DNA of 64,000 nucleotides from an uncultured Eggerthellaceae bacterium (GTDB lineage: Bacteria > Actinomycetota > Coriobacteriia > Coriobacteriales > Eggerthellaceae): NCBI GenBank assembly GCA_934617425.1, contig CAKTUD010000006.1, positions 1 through 64,000 of the forward strand, in the 5' to 3' direction. Of the stretch, positions 32,958-41,216 are shown in pieces; position 1 is the stretch's first letter; the number at the start of each line of letters is the position of its first letter. A program made the translations under genes and the position numbers. The notes under the pieces were generated by a model. That model worked only from the letters and a program-made list of their open reading frames with translations. It had not been told where the DNA came from and did no database searches.

Positions 32958-35090
32958 CTAGCTCAGAAGCTCGGTGAGTTTTCCCTGGGCTAACACGCTA
33001 ACGCGTTGCGTGGCGCGCGAAAGGGCGGTGTAGAGCTTGCGACGCGAAAGGGCGTCGTTGGGGTAGTTTGAATCGTTTGCGTCGGGGATGATCACGTGAT
33101 CGAATTCGAGGCCCTTTGCTAAAGGCAGGTCGAGCACGATGACGCCGGAAGCGGGAAGCTGGGCATCGCTTTTCGTCAGAGTGGCGCTATCTCCCAAAAT
33201 CTTGGCAACTTGCTTTGCCATCTGCTTGTTGTTGGCGACGACGGCCACGAGCCAGCCGTCTTTCGCTTCGTCGATACCTTGGGCAACGGCCGCGTTAAGC
33301 GCTTCCTGCCATTTTTCGCGCGAATCGAATGCCTCGACTTTAGGGGTGCTGCCTGCGCGTTGCACCGACGAGGTGAGCACGCGCTCGTCATCATCCAGGA
33401 GCCCGCAGAACATGTCGGTGATTTCGGGGGTCGAGCGATAGCTTGTCATCAAACGGCACTCGTCGACGCGCTCGCGATCCTTGGCGAACAGATCATGGAT
33501 TTCGGGGAAGGCGGCGGTGTTGGGCTTGATGGCCTGATGCTCATCTCCGAGAAGCAGGAAATGAGCGCGGTTGAAATAGCGCGAAAGCACCATGAGCTGC
33601 GACAGCGTATAGTCTTGCACTTCGTCGATCATTACAAAGCGCGCGTCGCGGTCGCTATCGCCGGTAAGAAGCAGGCGCAGGTAGAACCATTCGATTGCGC
33701 AAAGGTTGGTATCGCCGGTAAGCCGTGCGCCAACGTGCGAAACGTTCAGCCAGGCGAAATCGTCGATGAGGTCGGCCGCTTTGCCCCATTGGATCTCGAC
33801 GTAGCGGCGCGACCACTTCTTCAAGTCTTCTTCGGTATCGGTTGAGATCTGTTGGTCGAAGATGTCGATTTGCTCGGTGACGGGCAAGGTATCGACGATG
33901 TCGGTGATCTCGTCGCTTTGGGCAAGCGACTTGAGCTTGCTTTCCAGGCGGTCGTAAAGCTCGTCGTTTATCAGAGCGGCAAGACGCGGACCTGGTGCCG
34001 CCTGGGGAAATTTCGCTGCGATTTTTTGAATCTGGGAAGCTTTGACGAGAACGCGTCCGTTGTACTCGATGTCGTTGAAATCGGCGCCTTCGAAACGAAG
34101 GCCCGCAACCGCATCTTCGAGCGCATGGAGTTTTTCGGCGGGGATGTCGGCGTTCATGCCGCGTCCGGTAAGCCCGCGTTCATCAAAGAAGGCGTTCCAC
34201 GTGGTGATTTTGGGGTTGCTCTCTCCCATGTCGGGCAGCACATTGTCGATGTAGCTGCCGAACACCGGGTTGGGGGTGAACAGATGGACCTGGCTCGGGA
34301 TGAGCGTTTCGCGATACTGATAGAAAAGATAGGCGATGCGTTGCAGCAGGACGGAGGTTTTTCCCGATCCAGCGATGCCGTTTACCAGCAGCACATCGAC
34401 ATCATCGTGGCGAATGACCTTGTTTTGCTCGCGTTGGATGGTGGCGGTGATGGCCTGCAGTTTTTCCGAATGATGCTCGGCGAGTTTTGCTAAAAGCAGA
34501 GGATCTTCGATGGCCACGGTGGTATCGAAATAGGCGCCGAGTTCGTCGTGATCGATGTCGAACTGGCGGCGCAGCTTGAGGTCGACCTGGATGGTTCTGT
34601 CGTCCACGCGATACGAAGTGGGGCCGATTTCTTGATTGTAATAGGTTTCGGCCACAGGGCTTCGCCAATCGATGATGAAATGCCGGCGGTTCTCGTCGGT
34701 CATGCCGGCGGTCCCCAGATAAATATCGCGCGGTTCGGCACCTGGTTTGAATTGCAGCGACACTTTGGCGAAATAAGCGCGTGGCAAAAGCTGGTTGGTG
34801 CGCTTGTAGCGATCGATGTTTACTTCCATGGCACGGTTGTAGCCTTCGATGATGCCGTTCATCGATTGGTATTCGGCAAGCGTTTCGGAGGTCATGTCGT
34901 CGGAGGAGAAGTCGAGCGCCAGCTCATCGCGCATGTCGCCCATGTCCTTCGTGGCCTCGGCGCGGATCTCGCGGATTTTGTCCTCGGTTTCCGCTTTGAT
35001 TTCCAGAAGTTTGGCGTAGGTTTCGCAAAGATGGGCTTGCTCTTCGTCAAACGTCGCGTCATTTTGCGGGGTATTGGATTGCTCGCTCAT
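32958..35090 (-). CDS. helD: RNA polymerase recycling motor HelD
   Basis: A UvrD/Rep-like ATPase that releases stalled RNA polymerase from nucleic acid. The 710-residue protein has an N-terminal coiled-coil arm (about 14-60), the HelD mark DWRSPVAETYYNQ near residue 142, Walker A GIAGSGKTSV (about 240), DEVQDYT, the RSTPEI motif and a C-terminal ALSRATQRV motif. AGGAG lies 4 bases before the ATG. It is transcribed away from the ABC transporter genes. HelD in other Gram-positive bacteria can also give resistance to rifampicin; this is family knowledge only. Confidence 0.93.
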   Translation of the reverse strand: MSEQSNTPQNDATFDEEQAHLCETYAKLLEIKAETEDKIREIRAEATKDMGDMRDELALDFSSDDMTSETLAEYQSMNGIIEGYNRAMEVNIDRYKRTNQLLPRAYFAKVSLQFKPGAEPRDIYLGTAGMTDENRRHFIIDWRSPVAETYYNQEIGPTSYRVDDRTIQVDLKLRRQFDIDHDELGAYFDTTVAIEDPLLLAKLAEHHSEKLQAITATIQREQNKVIRHDDVDVLLVNGIAGSGKTSVLLQRIAYLFYQYRETLIPSQVHLFTPNPVFGSYIDNVLPDMGESNPKITTWNAFFDERGLTGRGMNADIPAEKLHALEDAVAGLRFEGADFNDIEYNGRVLVKASQIQKIAAKFPQAAPGPRLAALINDELYDRLESKLKSLAQSDEITDIVDTLPVTEQIDIFDQQISTDTEEDLKKWSRRYVEIQWGKAADLIDDFAWLNVSHVGARLTGDTNLCAIEWFYLRLLLTGDSDRDARFVMIDEVQDYTLSQLMVLSRYFNRAHFLLLGDEHQAIKPNTAAFPEIHDLFAKDRERVDECRLMTSYRSTPEITDMFCGLLDDDERVLTSSVQRAGSTPKVEAFDSREKWQEALNAAVAQGIDEAKDGWLVAVVANNKQMAKQVAKILGDSATLTKSDAQLPASGVIVLDLPLAKGLEFDHVIIPDANDSNYPNDALSRRKLYTALSRATQRVSVLAQGKLTELLS

Positions 35091-35198
35091 GATTCTCCTC
35101 TGCGCTGCGTGCTTTGCTTGGTGAAAATTCGACCAAATACTTTAGCGCATTGGCGAGGATGGTTGGCCCGTGATGGGAAAATGCGCAGAACCTGAATG

Positions 35199-35227
35199 TT
35201 GCCTGGTACTTACTTATTATTTATAGT
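35199..35227 (+). promoter_or_regulatory. Promoter of the ABC-FtsX transporter operon
   Basis: TTGCCT (35199-35204) and TATAGT (35222-35227) are 17 bases apart, about 45 bases before the GTG start at 35273. Confidence 0.55.
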
Positions 35228-35272
35228 GGTATTAGTTAGATTTTAGCAACTTTAATGGCAAAGGAGGGAACG

Positions 35273-35995
35273 GTGTCGGCAACTGACGTAACCCCCGATT
35301 TTCTCAGCGTCGAAAATCTTCAGAAATCTTATGGTTCGGATGATGCGCGCACTCAGGTTCTGCGTGGCATAAGCTGCCAAGTGAAAAAGGGTGAGATTTG
35401 CGTTTTGCTGGGGCCTTCGGGTTCGGGAAAATCGACGTTTCTCAACATCATCGGGGGCTTGGAGCCCGCCGATGGCGGTAGCGTTCGTGTGGGCGATGAG
35501 GTTCTTGCATCGCTTTCGGAAAAGCAGCTTGGCGAGTATCGCCGTCGTAAGCTGGGCTTTGTTTTCCAGTTTTACAATCTGGTGCCTGATCTCACCATTC
35601 GCGAGAACATCGAGGTCTGCGAGCATCTAAGCGCTAATCCGCTGCCGCTCGACGACCTTCTCAAGTCCCTTGGCCTGTGGGAACATCGCGGCAAGTTTCC
35701 AAGACAGGTTTCCGGTGGTCAGCAGCAGCGCTGCGCTATCGGTCGCGCTTTGGTGAAAAATCCCGAGCTTTTGCTTTGCGACGAGCCGACGGGCGCTCTC
35801 GATTACAGCACCTCCAAGGAGATTCTCGATCTCATGGAGAGCGTCAACCGTGATTTTGGGTGCACTATCGTCGTCGTCACGCACAACAACGCCATCGCCG
35901 GCATGGCTGACCGCGTGCTGCGTCTGCACGATGGTGCTTTGGTGGAAAACCGCGTGAACGAAAACCCTGTTCCTGCGCGCGAGCTTGAATGGTAG
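35273..35995 (+). CDS. ABC transporter ATP-binding protein (MacB/LolD type)
   Basis: The ATPase of a type VII (MacB-like) ABC system that works with the FtsX-type permease encoded next. The 240-residue protein has Walker A GPSGSGKSTFLNIIGG, the Q-loop, signature VSGGQQQRCAIGRAL, Walker B LLLCDEPTGALD and switch His in VVTHN. The GTG at 35273 is preferred because AAAGGAGG lies 5 bases upstream; an in-frame ATG at 35255 has no ribosome site. Such systems use mechanical force for export or for lipoprotein or peptide handling; the substrate is not known. Confidence 0.92.
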   Translation: MSATDVTPDFLSVENLQKSYGSDDARTQVLRGISCQVKKGEICVLLGPSGSGKSTFLNIIGGLEPADGGSVRVGDEVLASLSEKQLGEYRRRKLGFVFQFYNLVPDLTIRENIEVCEHLSANPLPLDDLLKSLGLWEHRGKFPRQVSGGQQQRCAIGRALVKNPELLLCDEPTGALDYSTSKEILDLMESVNRDFGCTIVVVTHNNAIAGMADRVLRLHDGALVENRVNENPVPARELEW

Positions 35996-36001
35996 GCCGC
36001 C

Positions 36002-38611
36002 ATGTCGCCTTTATCAAAGCGCTTCCCGCGCGAGCTTAAGAACAATATCGGCAAGTATCTGGGGATATTCTTGCTGATGGGAGTTGCCATCGCTTTGACC
36101 TCGGGCTTTCTGCTCGCCGCTCATTCGATTACGGTGATTACCGGCAATATGCGCGATGCCTACACCATCGAAGACGGTCGGTTCACCACTTCGTTCGAAG
36201 CGACTGACGCCCAGCTTGAGGCCGTGGAGGATGCTGCCGACTCCGTTGGCGGCATCGATATTTACAAGAACTATTCGTTTGACGCTGATCTCACGGGCAT
36301 AGCCGACGAGAGCCATGGTAAGACCCTGCGTGTGTACGAGCATCGCACGAAAGTCGATCTAGCGGCTTATGCCGAAGGCGTTGTCCCCGAGGGCAGCGAC
36401 GAGATCGCGATCGACCGCGTGTTCGCCAAGAACAACGATATCGCCGTGGGCGACAGAGTTAAGCTCGACGACCGCGAATTTAAGGTTGTCGGCATTATGA
36501 CGCTGGCCGATAACCAAGCGCTGTTCGAAAACAACTCCGACTTCACGGTGAATACGCTGGGCTTTGGCGTGGCCGAGGTGTCTCCCGGGGGGATGAACGT
36601 CCTCGTTTCCGGCGGACGTCAGCCAAGCTACACCTATTCGTATTGTTTCTCTGATCGCGATTTGAGCATTGCAGAGCGTACCGATGTCGAAAAAGATATG
36701 GTTCGTGCGCTTTCCGATGCCGGCGCGAATGTGGAAGACCTTACCGACGCCGAGTCGAACCAGGGGATCGGCTATGCAGCCGACGACGTCGAGGGCGACT
36801 CCACGATGTGGACCGTGCTCTTGTATATGATCATCGCCATCATGGCGTTTGTCTTCGTTGTGCTCACGGCTAATACCATCGAAGAGGAAAGCGCTGTTAT
36901 CGGCACGCTTTTAGCAAGCGGCTACAACCGCCGCGAGCTCGTGATCCATTATCTGACCCTCCCGGTGCTCGTGGGCGTTGCAGCGGCTGTTTTGGGTAAC
37001 GTGGCAGGGTTCACCTTCATGAGCGAGCCCATGCGCGATTTGTACTATGGCTCGTACAGCTTGCCGCCGTATTATGCCACGTGGAGCTGGTCGGTGTTTG
37101 TTCAGACGACGGTGGTTCCCTTGGTTGTGCTCATCGGCATCACCCTTATCGGTCTTATCAGCAAGATGGGCCGCACGCCGTTGCAGTTCCTTCGCCATGA
37201 GATCGGAAAATCTGACACGAAACGCGGGGTGTCGCTGCCTGAGCGTCTTGGTTTCACGGCGCGTTTCAGATTGCGTGTGTTTTTGCGAAATCTGGGCAAT
37301 TTCGTGACGCTGTTTGTAGGGATCGGTTTTGCGAGCCTGCTTCTGCTGTTTTCGTTGGCGGTATTGCCGACCATGACGCATTACGCGGAAAACCTGCGCA
37401 GCAATGTGGTCTCCGAGCATCAATACTCGCTTAAAGCCCCTCTCGAGCTTGCCGGTAGCGCTGACGATCGCGAGGCGTGGGCCGATGTCGACCAGCTGCA
37501 GCGCGTCGAGGGAAGCAAGCTTGACGCAGCCGAGGATGCTGCCGACGCCCTTGAAGCCGCAGCCGATGAACTTTCGGCGAATCCATCGCTTAGCACCATG
37601 CAGACCGTCCAAGATGCGCAGGATGCTTTCTACGCATCTATCGACGATATCGCAAGCGATTTGGGCAAAACGCGCGATGACGTGATCGACATGGTTGAGA
37701 AAGTCGCCGACCTCGATACCGATTCGGACGATGTCCACCCCGTGAACACCACGGATAACGGCGCGAAGATCGACCAAGCCGAGAAATACGCCGTTTATGC
37801 GCTTGATTACGACCGCGGCGAAGGCAACGGAACCGAGCAGATAAGCATTTATGGCGTATCGGAAGATTCGCATTATTGGGATGGCCTTGATGTGGGCGAT
37901 GGTCGGATCGTGTTCGGCGGAGGGTTGATTGACAAGTTCGGCTTCTCGAGCGGGCAAAGCATCGCGCTGTATGACAAATATGAGGACAAGACCTATAACG
38001 TTGTCTTCGACGGCGACGTTTGGGGCACGAAGTCGGACATGGCCATCTACATGAGTTTGGCCGACTTCAACAAGTTCTTCGACAACGATGCCGCATATTT
38101 CAACGGGTATGCTTCCGACGAAACGCTCGACCTCGACCAGCGTTATCTCGCGAGCGATCTGACGCCTTCCGACATGGACGCCATCGGCGATCAGTTCGTG
38201 AACATGATGGATGACATGATCGGCATGCTCGTGGGGCTTTCGGTGTTCATCTTCCTGATCTTTATGTACTTGCTCACGAAATCAGTGATAGATCGTTCGG
38301 CGCGTTCCATTAGCTATATGAAGGTTTTCGGCTATCGCGACAGTGAAATCAGCAAACTTTACGTGCGCTCGATCACGTTGACCGTTGTGGTTTCGTTGCT
38401 TTTGTGCCAGCCGCTTATCATCGGGGGGCTGACGCTTATCTTTAAGGCCATGCTGCTGTCCTATAGCGGCAACATCGAGATATTCGTGCCAATGTATGCG
38501 ATCATCGAGACGGTTTTGTTCGGCTTCGCAACCTATCTGGTTGTAGCGTTGCTGCATACCCGTCGCATCAAGAAGGTGCCGCTTGCGCTTGCTTTGAAAG
38601 TGCAAGAATAG
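36002..38611 (+). CDS. FtsX-family ABC transporter permease
   Basis: The 869-residue permease has one N-terminal membrane segment (about 17-37), a large extracellular domain (about 40-265), three membrane segments around 270-390 belonging to the first FtsX core, a second anchor near 435-455, a second extracellular domain (about 460-730) with Ala/Asp-rich coiled-coil (LDAAEDAADALEAAADELSA), and three final membrane segments. The duplicated FtsX core is usual for large Gram-positive permeases. It follows the ATPase gene by 6 bases. The substrate is unknown. Confidence 0.9.
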   Translation: MSPLSKRFPRELKNNIGKYLGIFLLMGVAIALTSGFLLAAHSITVITGNMRDAYTIEDGRFTTSFEATDAQLEAVEDAADSVGGIDIYKNYSFDADLTGIADESHGKTLRVYEHRTKVDLAAYAEGVVPEGSDEIAIDRVFAKNNDIAVGDRVKLDDREFKVVGIMTLADNQALFENNSDFTVNTLGFGVAEVSPGGMNVLVSGGRQPSYTYSYCFSDRDLSIAERTDVEKDMVRALSDAGANVEDLTDAESNQGIGYAADDVEGDSTMWTVLLYMIIAIMAFVFVVLTANTIEEESAVIGTLLASGYNRRELVIHYLTLPVLVGVAAAVLGNVAGFTFMSEPMRDLYYGSYSLPPYYATWSWSVFVQTTVVPLVVLIGITLIGLISKMGRTPLQFLRHEIGKSDTKRGVSLPERLGFTARFRLRVFLRNLGNFVTLFVGIGFASLLLLFSLAVLPTMTHYAENLRSNVVSEHQYSLKAPLELAGSADDREAWADVDQLQRVEGSKLDAAEDAADALEAAADELSANPSLSTMQTVQDAQDAFYASIDDIASDLGKTRDDVIDMVEKVADLDTDSDDVHPVNTTDNGAKIDQAEKYAVYALDYDRGEGNGTEQISIYGVSEDSHYWDGLDVGDGRIVFGGGLIDKFGFSSGQSIALYDKYEDKTYNVVFDGDVWGTKSDMAIYMSLADFNKFFDNDAAYFNGYASDETLDLDQRYLASDLTPSDMDAIGDQFVNMMDDMIGMLVGLSVFIFLIFMYLLTKSVIDRSARSISYMKVFGYRDSEISKLYVRSITLTVVVSLLLCQPLIIGGLTLIFKAMLLSYSGNIEIFVPMYAIIETVLFGFATYLVVALLHTRRIKKVPLALALKVQE

Positions 38612-38648
38612 AGGCGTGGGCTTATACATTGCGGTTTTACGCACTGTG

Positions 38649-38676
38649 ACGGGAGGGGCGAGCCCCTCCCGTTTTT
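38649..38676 (+). terminator. Terminator of the ABC-FtsX operon
   Basis: ACGGGAGGGGC (38649-38659) pairs exactly with GCCCCTCCCGT (38662-38672), and five T follow. Confidence 0.88.
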
Positions 38677-38709
38677 CTATCTTGCGGATTTGCAGCTGCG
38701 GGCAGGCAA

Positions 38710-38736
38710 CAAAAAAAGCCACCTGAAGGTGGCTTT
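38710..38736 (-). terminator. Terminator of tRNA-Asp
   Basis: AAAGCCACC (38715-38723) pairs with GGTGGCTTT (38728-38736); the minus strand continues with a run of seven T. Confidence 0.85.
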
Positions 38737-38744
38737 AAATTCAA

Positions 38745-38821
<77 letters not shown>

Positions 38822-38857
38822 ATTGCGTCTTGCTCCTTCCGAAGCAGCGAAGTGAAT

Positions 38858-38884
38858 TTTATAGGAGTGGAAGCTAATATGCAA
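38858..38884 (-). promoter_or_regulatory. Possible promoter of tRNA-Asp
   Basis: The minus strand shows TATAAA (38858-38863) and TTGCAT (38879-38884), but only 15 bases apart and 37 bases from the tRNA. Confidence 0.35.
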
Positions 38885-39143
38885 CAGTTATTTTTGAAAT
38901 CGCTTCCAAAAATTGAAGATTATATGAATACACCAGTTCACGCGTTTGTTTGATTTTATAAGAGGCTGAACAGCGAGCGTGCAGGCGACGTTTTGTTGTC
39001 AACGGAAAGTTTTCGGTTTCTCGATCGCGCGCCTCTTTGAGGTATAGAAGATAGCGGACTATTTATCGACTCGGGAAAATCGACTTCGAAACGAGTCTGA
39101 TTCTTTAGCAAATCGAACTTCATTGCCGCAAGGAGGCGCCGTC
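38885..39143. other. Non-coding stretch before the ABC exporter
   Basis: No ORF with a ribosome site is seen. It is more AT-rich than its surroundings and holds a GACTCG/CGAGTC inverted repeat about 60-80 bases before the exporter start, which could be a regulator site. It probably contains the promoter of the exporter pair, but no clear -35/-10 pair stands out. Confidence 0.45.
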
Positions 39144-41216
39144 GTGCGCGTAATCAAATATTTCAAAGGACATGTTGGCGCCGTGGCGTTGGTTGTGTTG
39201 TTGCTGGCTGCCCAGGCTTTCTGCGACTTGTCGCTGCCAAATTACACTGCGAAGTTGGTGGACGTGGGCATTCAGCAGTCGGGCGTCGAAGACGCCGCAC
39301 CTACCGCGCTCACCGAAGAGGCTTATCAAGCTTTGTCTGCGTCCCTTTTGGGTGATGAGGCTGCTTTGCTCGAAAGAGCTTATCCGGCGGGCGATGACGG
39401 TTTGCGCTATCTAAGCGAATTCGGATACGCAAACCGAACGGATCTCGACAAGGCGATGTCTTTACCGCTTATTTCTTACGAATATGGCATTCCCGCCCAA
39501 GCCATCGATTCGCAAAACGAGAGCATGGTTGAACAGCAAGCTATCGCCGCGGCGGTAAAGGAATACCAGGCCGCCGGCGTCGATACATCCGAGTTGCAGA
39601 TGTCGTATTTGCTTCGTACGGGTACCGCGATGATGGGTTTTGTTGCGGCTAGCGTGTTGATAGCTGCTCTTGTGGGGCTCATCGCGGCACGTACGGGTGC
39701 TGCGATCGGTCGCGATCTGCGCTCAAAACTCTTCGCGAAAGTCGTTTCTTTTTCTGATGCCGAGGTGCAGAGGTTTTCGGCCGCGTCGCTCATAACGCGC
39801 GGCACCAACGACGTCCAGCAGATCCAGCAGATGGCGGTTATGTCGCTGCGCATGATTTTGTATGCCCCCATATTGGCTATAGGTGGCATCGTCATGGTTG
39901 CGCGTACCGATCTTTCTATGGGCTGGATAATCATTTTGGGAATCGTCGCGGTGATGCTTGTCGTCGCGGTGCTTTTCAAAGTGGCCATGCCTAAGTTCAA
40001 GGTTATGCAGAAGCTGGTCGATAGGGTTAACCTGGTTGCCCGCGAGATGCTTACGGGTGTGTCGGTCGTACGTGCGTTTGGCCAGCAGGGTGCCGAGCAA
40101 CAGCGTTTCGATGGGGCGAGCCGTGCCCTTATGTCCACGCAGCTGTTCACCAATCGCGTGATGACGTTCATGATGCCGGCGATGATGCTTATCATGAACG
40201 GGGTTTCGGTGCTTATCGTGTGGGTGGGCGGTAGCTCCATCGATGCCGGCACGATGCAAACAGGCGACATGATCGCGTTCATCACATATTCGATGGTGGT
40301 CATCATGGGATTTTTGATGCTGGGCATGCTGGCCATCATCATCCCACGAGCCGATGTGTCGGCCCAGCGCATCGACGAGGTGCTGGGCACCGACTCCTCC
40401 GTTGCCGACCCCGCATCCGATGCCTGCCGGCAAGGCCTTTGCGCGAAGGGGTCCGAAGGGGCCGAGATCGCCTTTAAGCATGTTTGCTTTAGATACGACG
40501 ATTCGGCGGAGAACGTGCTCGCCGACATCGATTTCGTAGCAGAGGCGGGGAAGACCACGGCGATTATCGGCCCCACAGGTTCGGGTAAGTCCACGCTTTT
40601 GAAGCTCATCGAGCGCTTTTACGACGTGACCGAAGGCAGCGTGGAGATAGACGGCGTCGACGTGCGTGATGTTTCGCAGCATGATCTTCGTGCTCAGTTG
40701 GGTTATGTCCCGCAGCGGGCATTCTTGTTCTCGGGGACGGTGCGCTCGAACGTCGCTGCTTTTGACGAATCGTGCCCCGATGAGGTTGTCGAGCGCGCTT
40801 TGGATATCGCCCAAGCGACTGATTTCGTGTCGGCGCTGCCCGATGGCGTTGACGCCTCCATCACCCAAGGGGGCACTAACGTTTCTGGCGGGCAGCGTCA
40901 GCGTTTGTCCATCGCCCGCGCACTGGCGGTTCCTGCCCGTGCCTATCTATTTGACGATAGTTTCTCGGCTCTCGACTACAAAACCGACGCAGCGCTGCGC
41001 CGTGCGCTTTCAACGCAGATGGCGGGGAAGACCGTTGTCATCGTCGCGCAGCGCATAGCGACGGTTCTCCATGCCGATAAGATCGTCGTTCTCGATGACG
41101 GCGTTGTGGTTGGCCAGGGCACGCATGATCAGCTTATGGATGCCTGCGAAACCTATCGCGAGATTGCATGCTCGCAGCTATCGGAGGAAGAGCTGAAAGG
41201 GGGTGGTGCTGCATGA
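39144..41216 (+). CDS. Heterodimeric ABC exporter, half with degenerate ATPase site
   Basis: The 690-residue half-transporter has six membrane segments followed by an ATPase domain. Between the first and second segments lies an unusual extracellular insert of about 120 residues. The ATPase has Walker A GPTGSGKSTLL and a canonical signature VSGGQRQRLS, but the catalytic Glu after Walker B is Asp (YLFDDSFSALD). This is the pattern of the inactive-site partner in heterodimeric exporters. The GTG at 39144 follows AAGGAGG by 7 bases; the open frame begins 21 bases earlier. Its stop codon overlaps the start of the partner gene by 4 bases. Confidence 0.91.
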   Translation: MRVIKYFKGHVGAVALVVLLLAAQAFCDLSLPNYTAKLVDVGIQQSGVEDAAPTALTEEAYQALSASLLGDEAALLERAYPAGDDGLRYLSEFGYANRTDLDKAMSLPLISYEYGIPAQAIDSQNESMVEQQAIAAAVKEYQAAGVDTSELQMSYLLRTGTAMMGFVAASVLIAALVGLIAARTGAAIGRDLRSKLFAKVVSFSDAEVQRFSAASLITRGTNDVQQIQQMAVMSLRMILYAPILAIGGIVMVARTDLSMGWIIILGIVAVMLVVAVLFKVAMPKFKVMQKLVDRVNLVAREMLTGVSVVRAFGQQGAEQQRFDGASRALMSTQLFTNRVMTFMMPAMMLIMNGVSVLIVWVGGSSIDAGTMQTGDMIAFITYSMVVIMGFLMLGMLAIIIPRADVSAQRIDEVLGTDSSVADPASDACRQGLCAKGSEGAEIAFKHVCFRYDDSAENVLADIDFVAEAGKTTAIIGPTGSGKSTLLKLIERFYDVTEGSVEIDGVDVRDVSQHDLRAQLGYVPQRAFLFSGTVRSNVAAFDESCPDEVVERALDIAQATDFVSALPDGVDASITQGGTNVSGGQRQRLSIARALAVPARAYLFDDSFSALDYKTDAALRRALSTQMAGKTVVIVAQRIATVLHADKIVVLDDGVVVGQGTHDQLMDACETYREIACSQLSEEELKGGGAA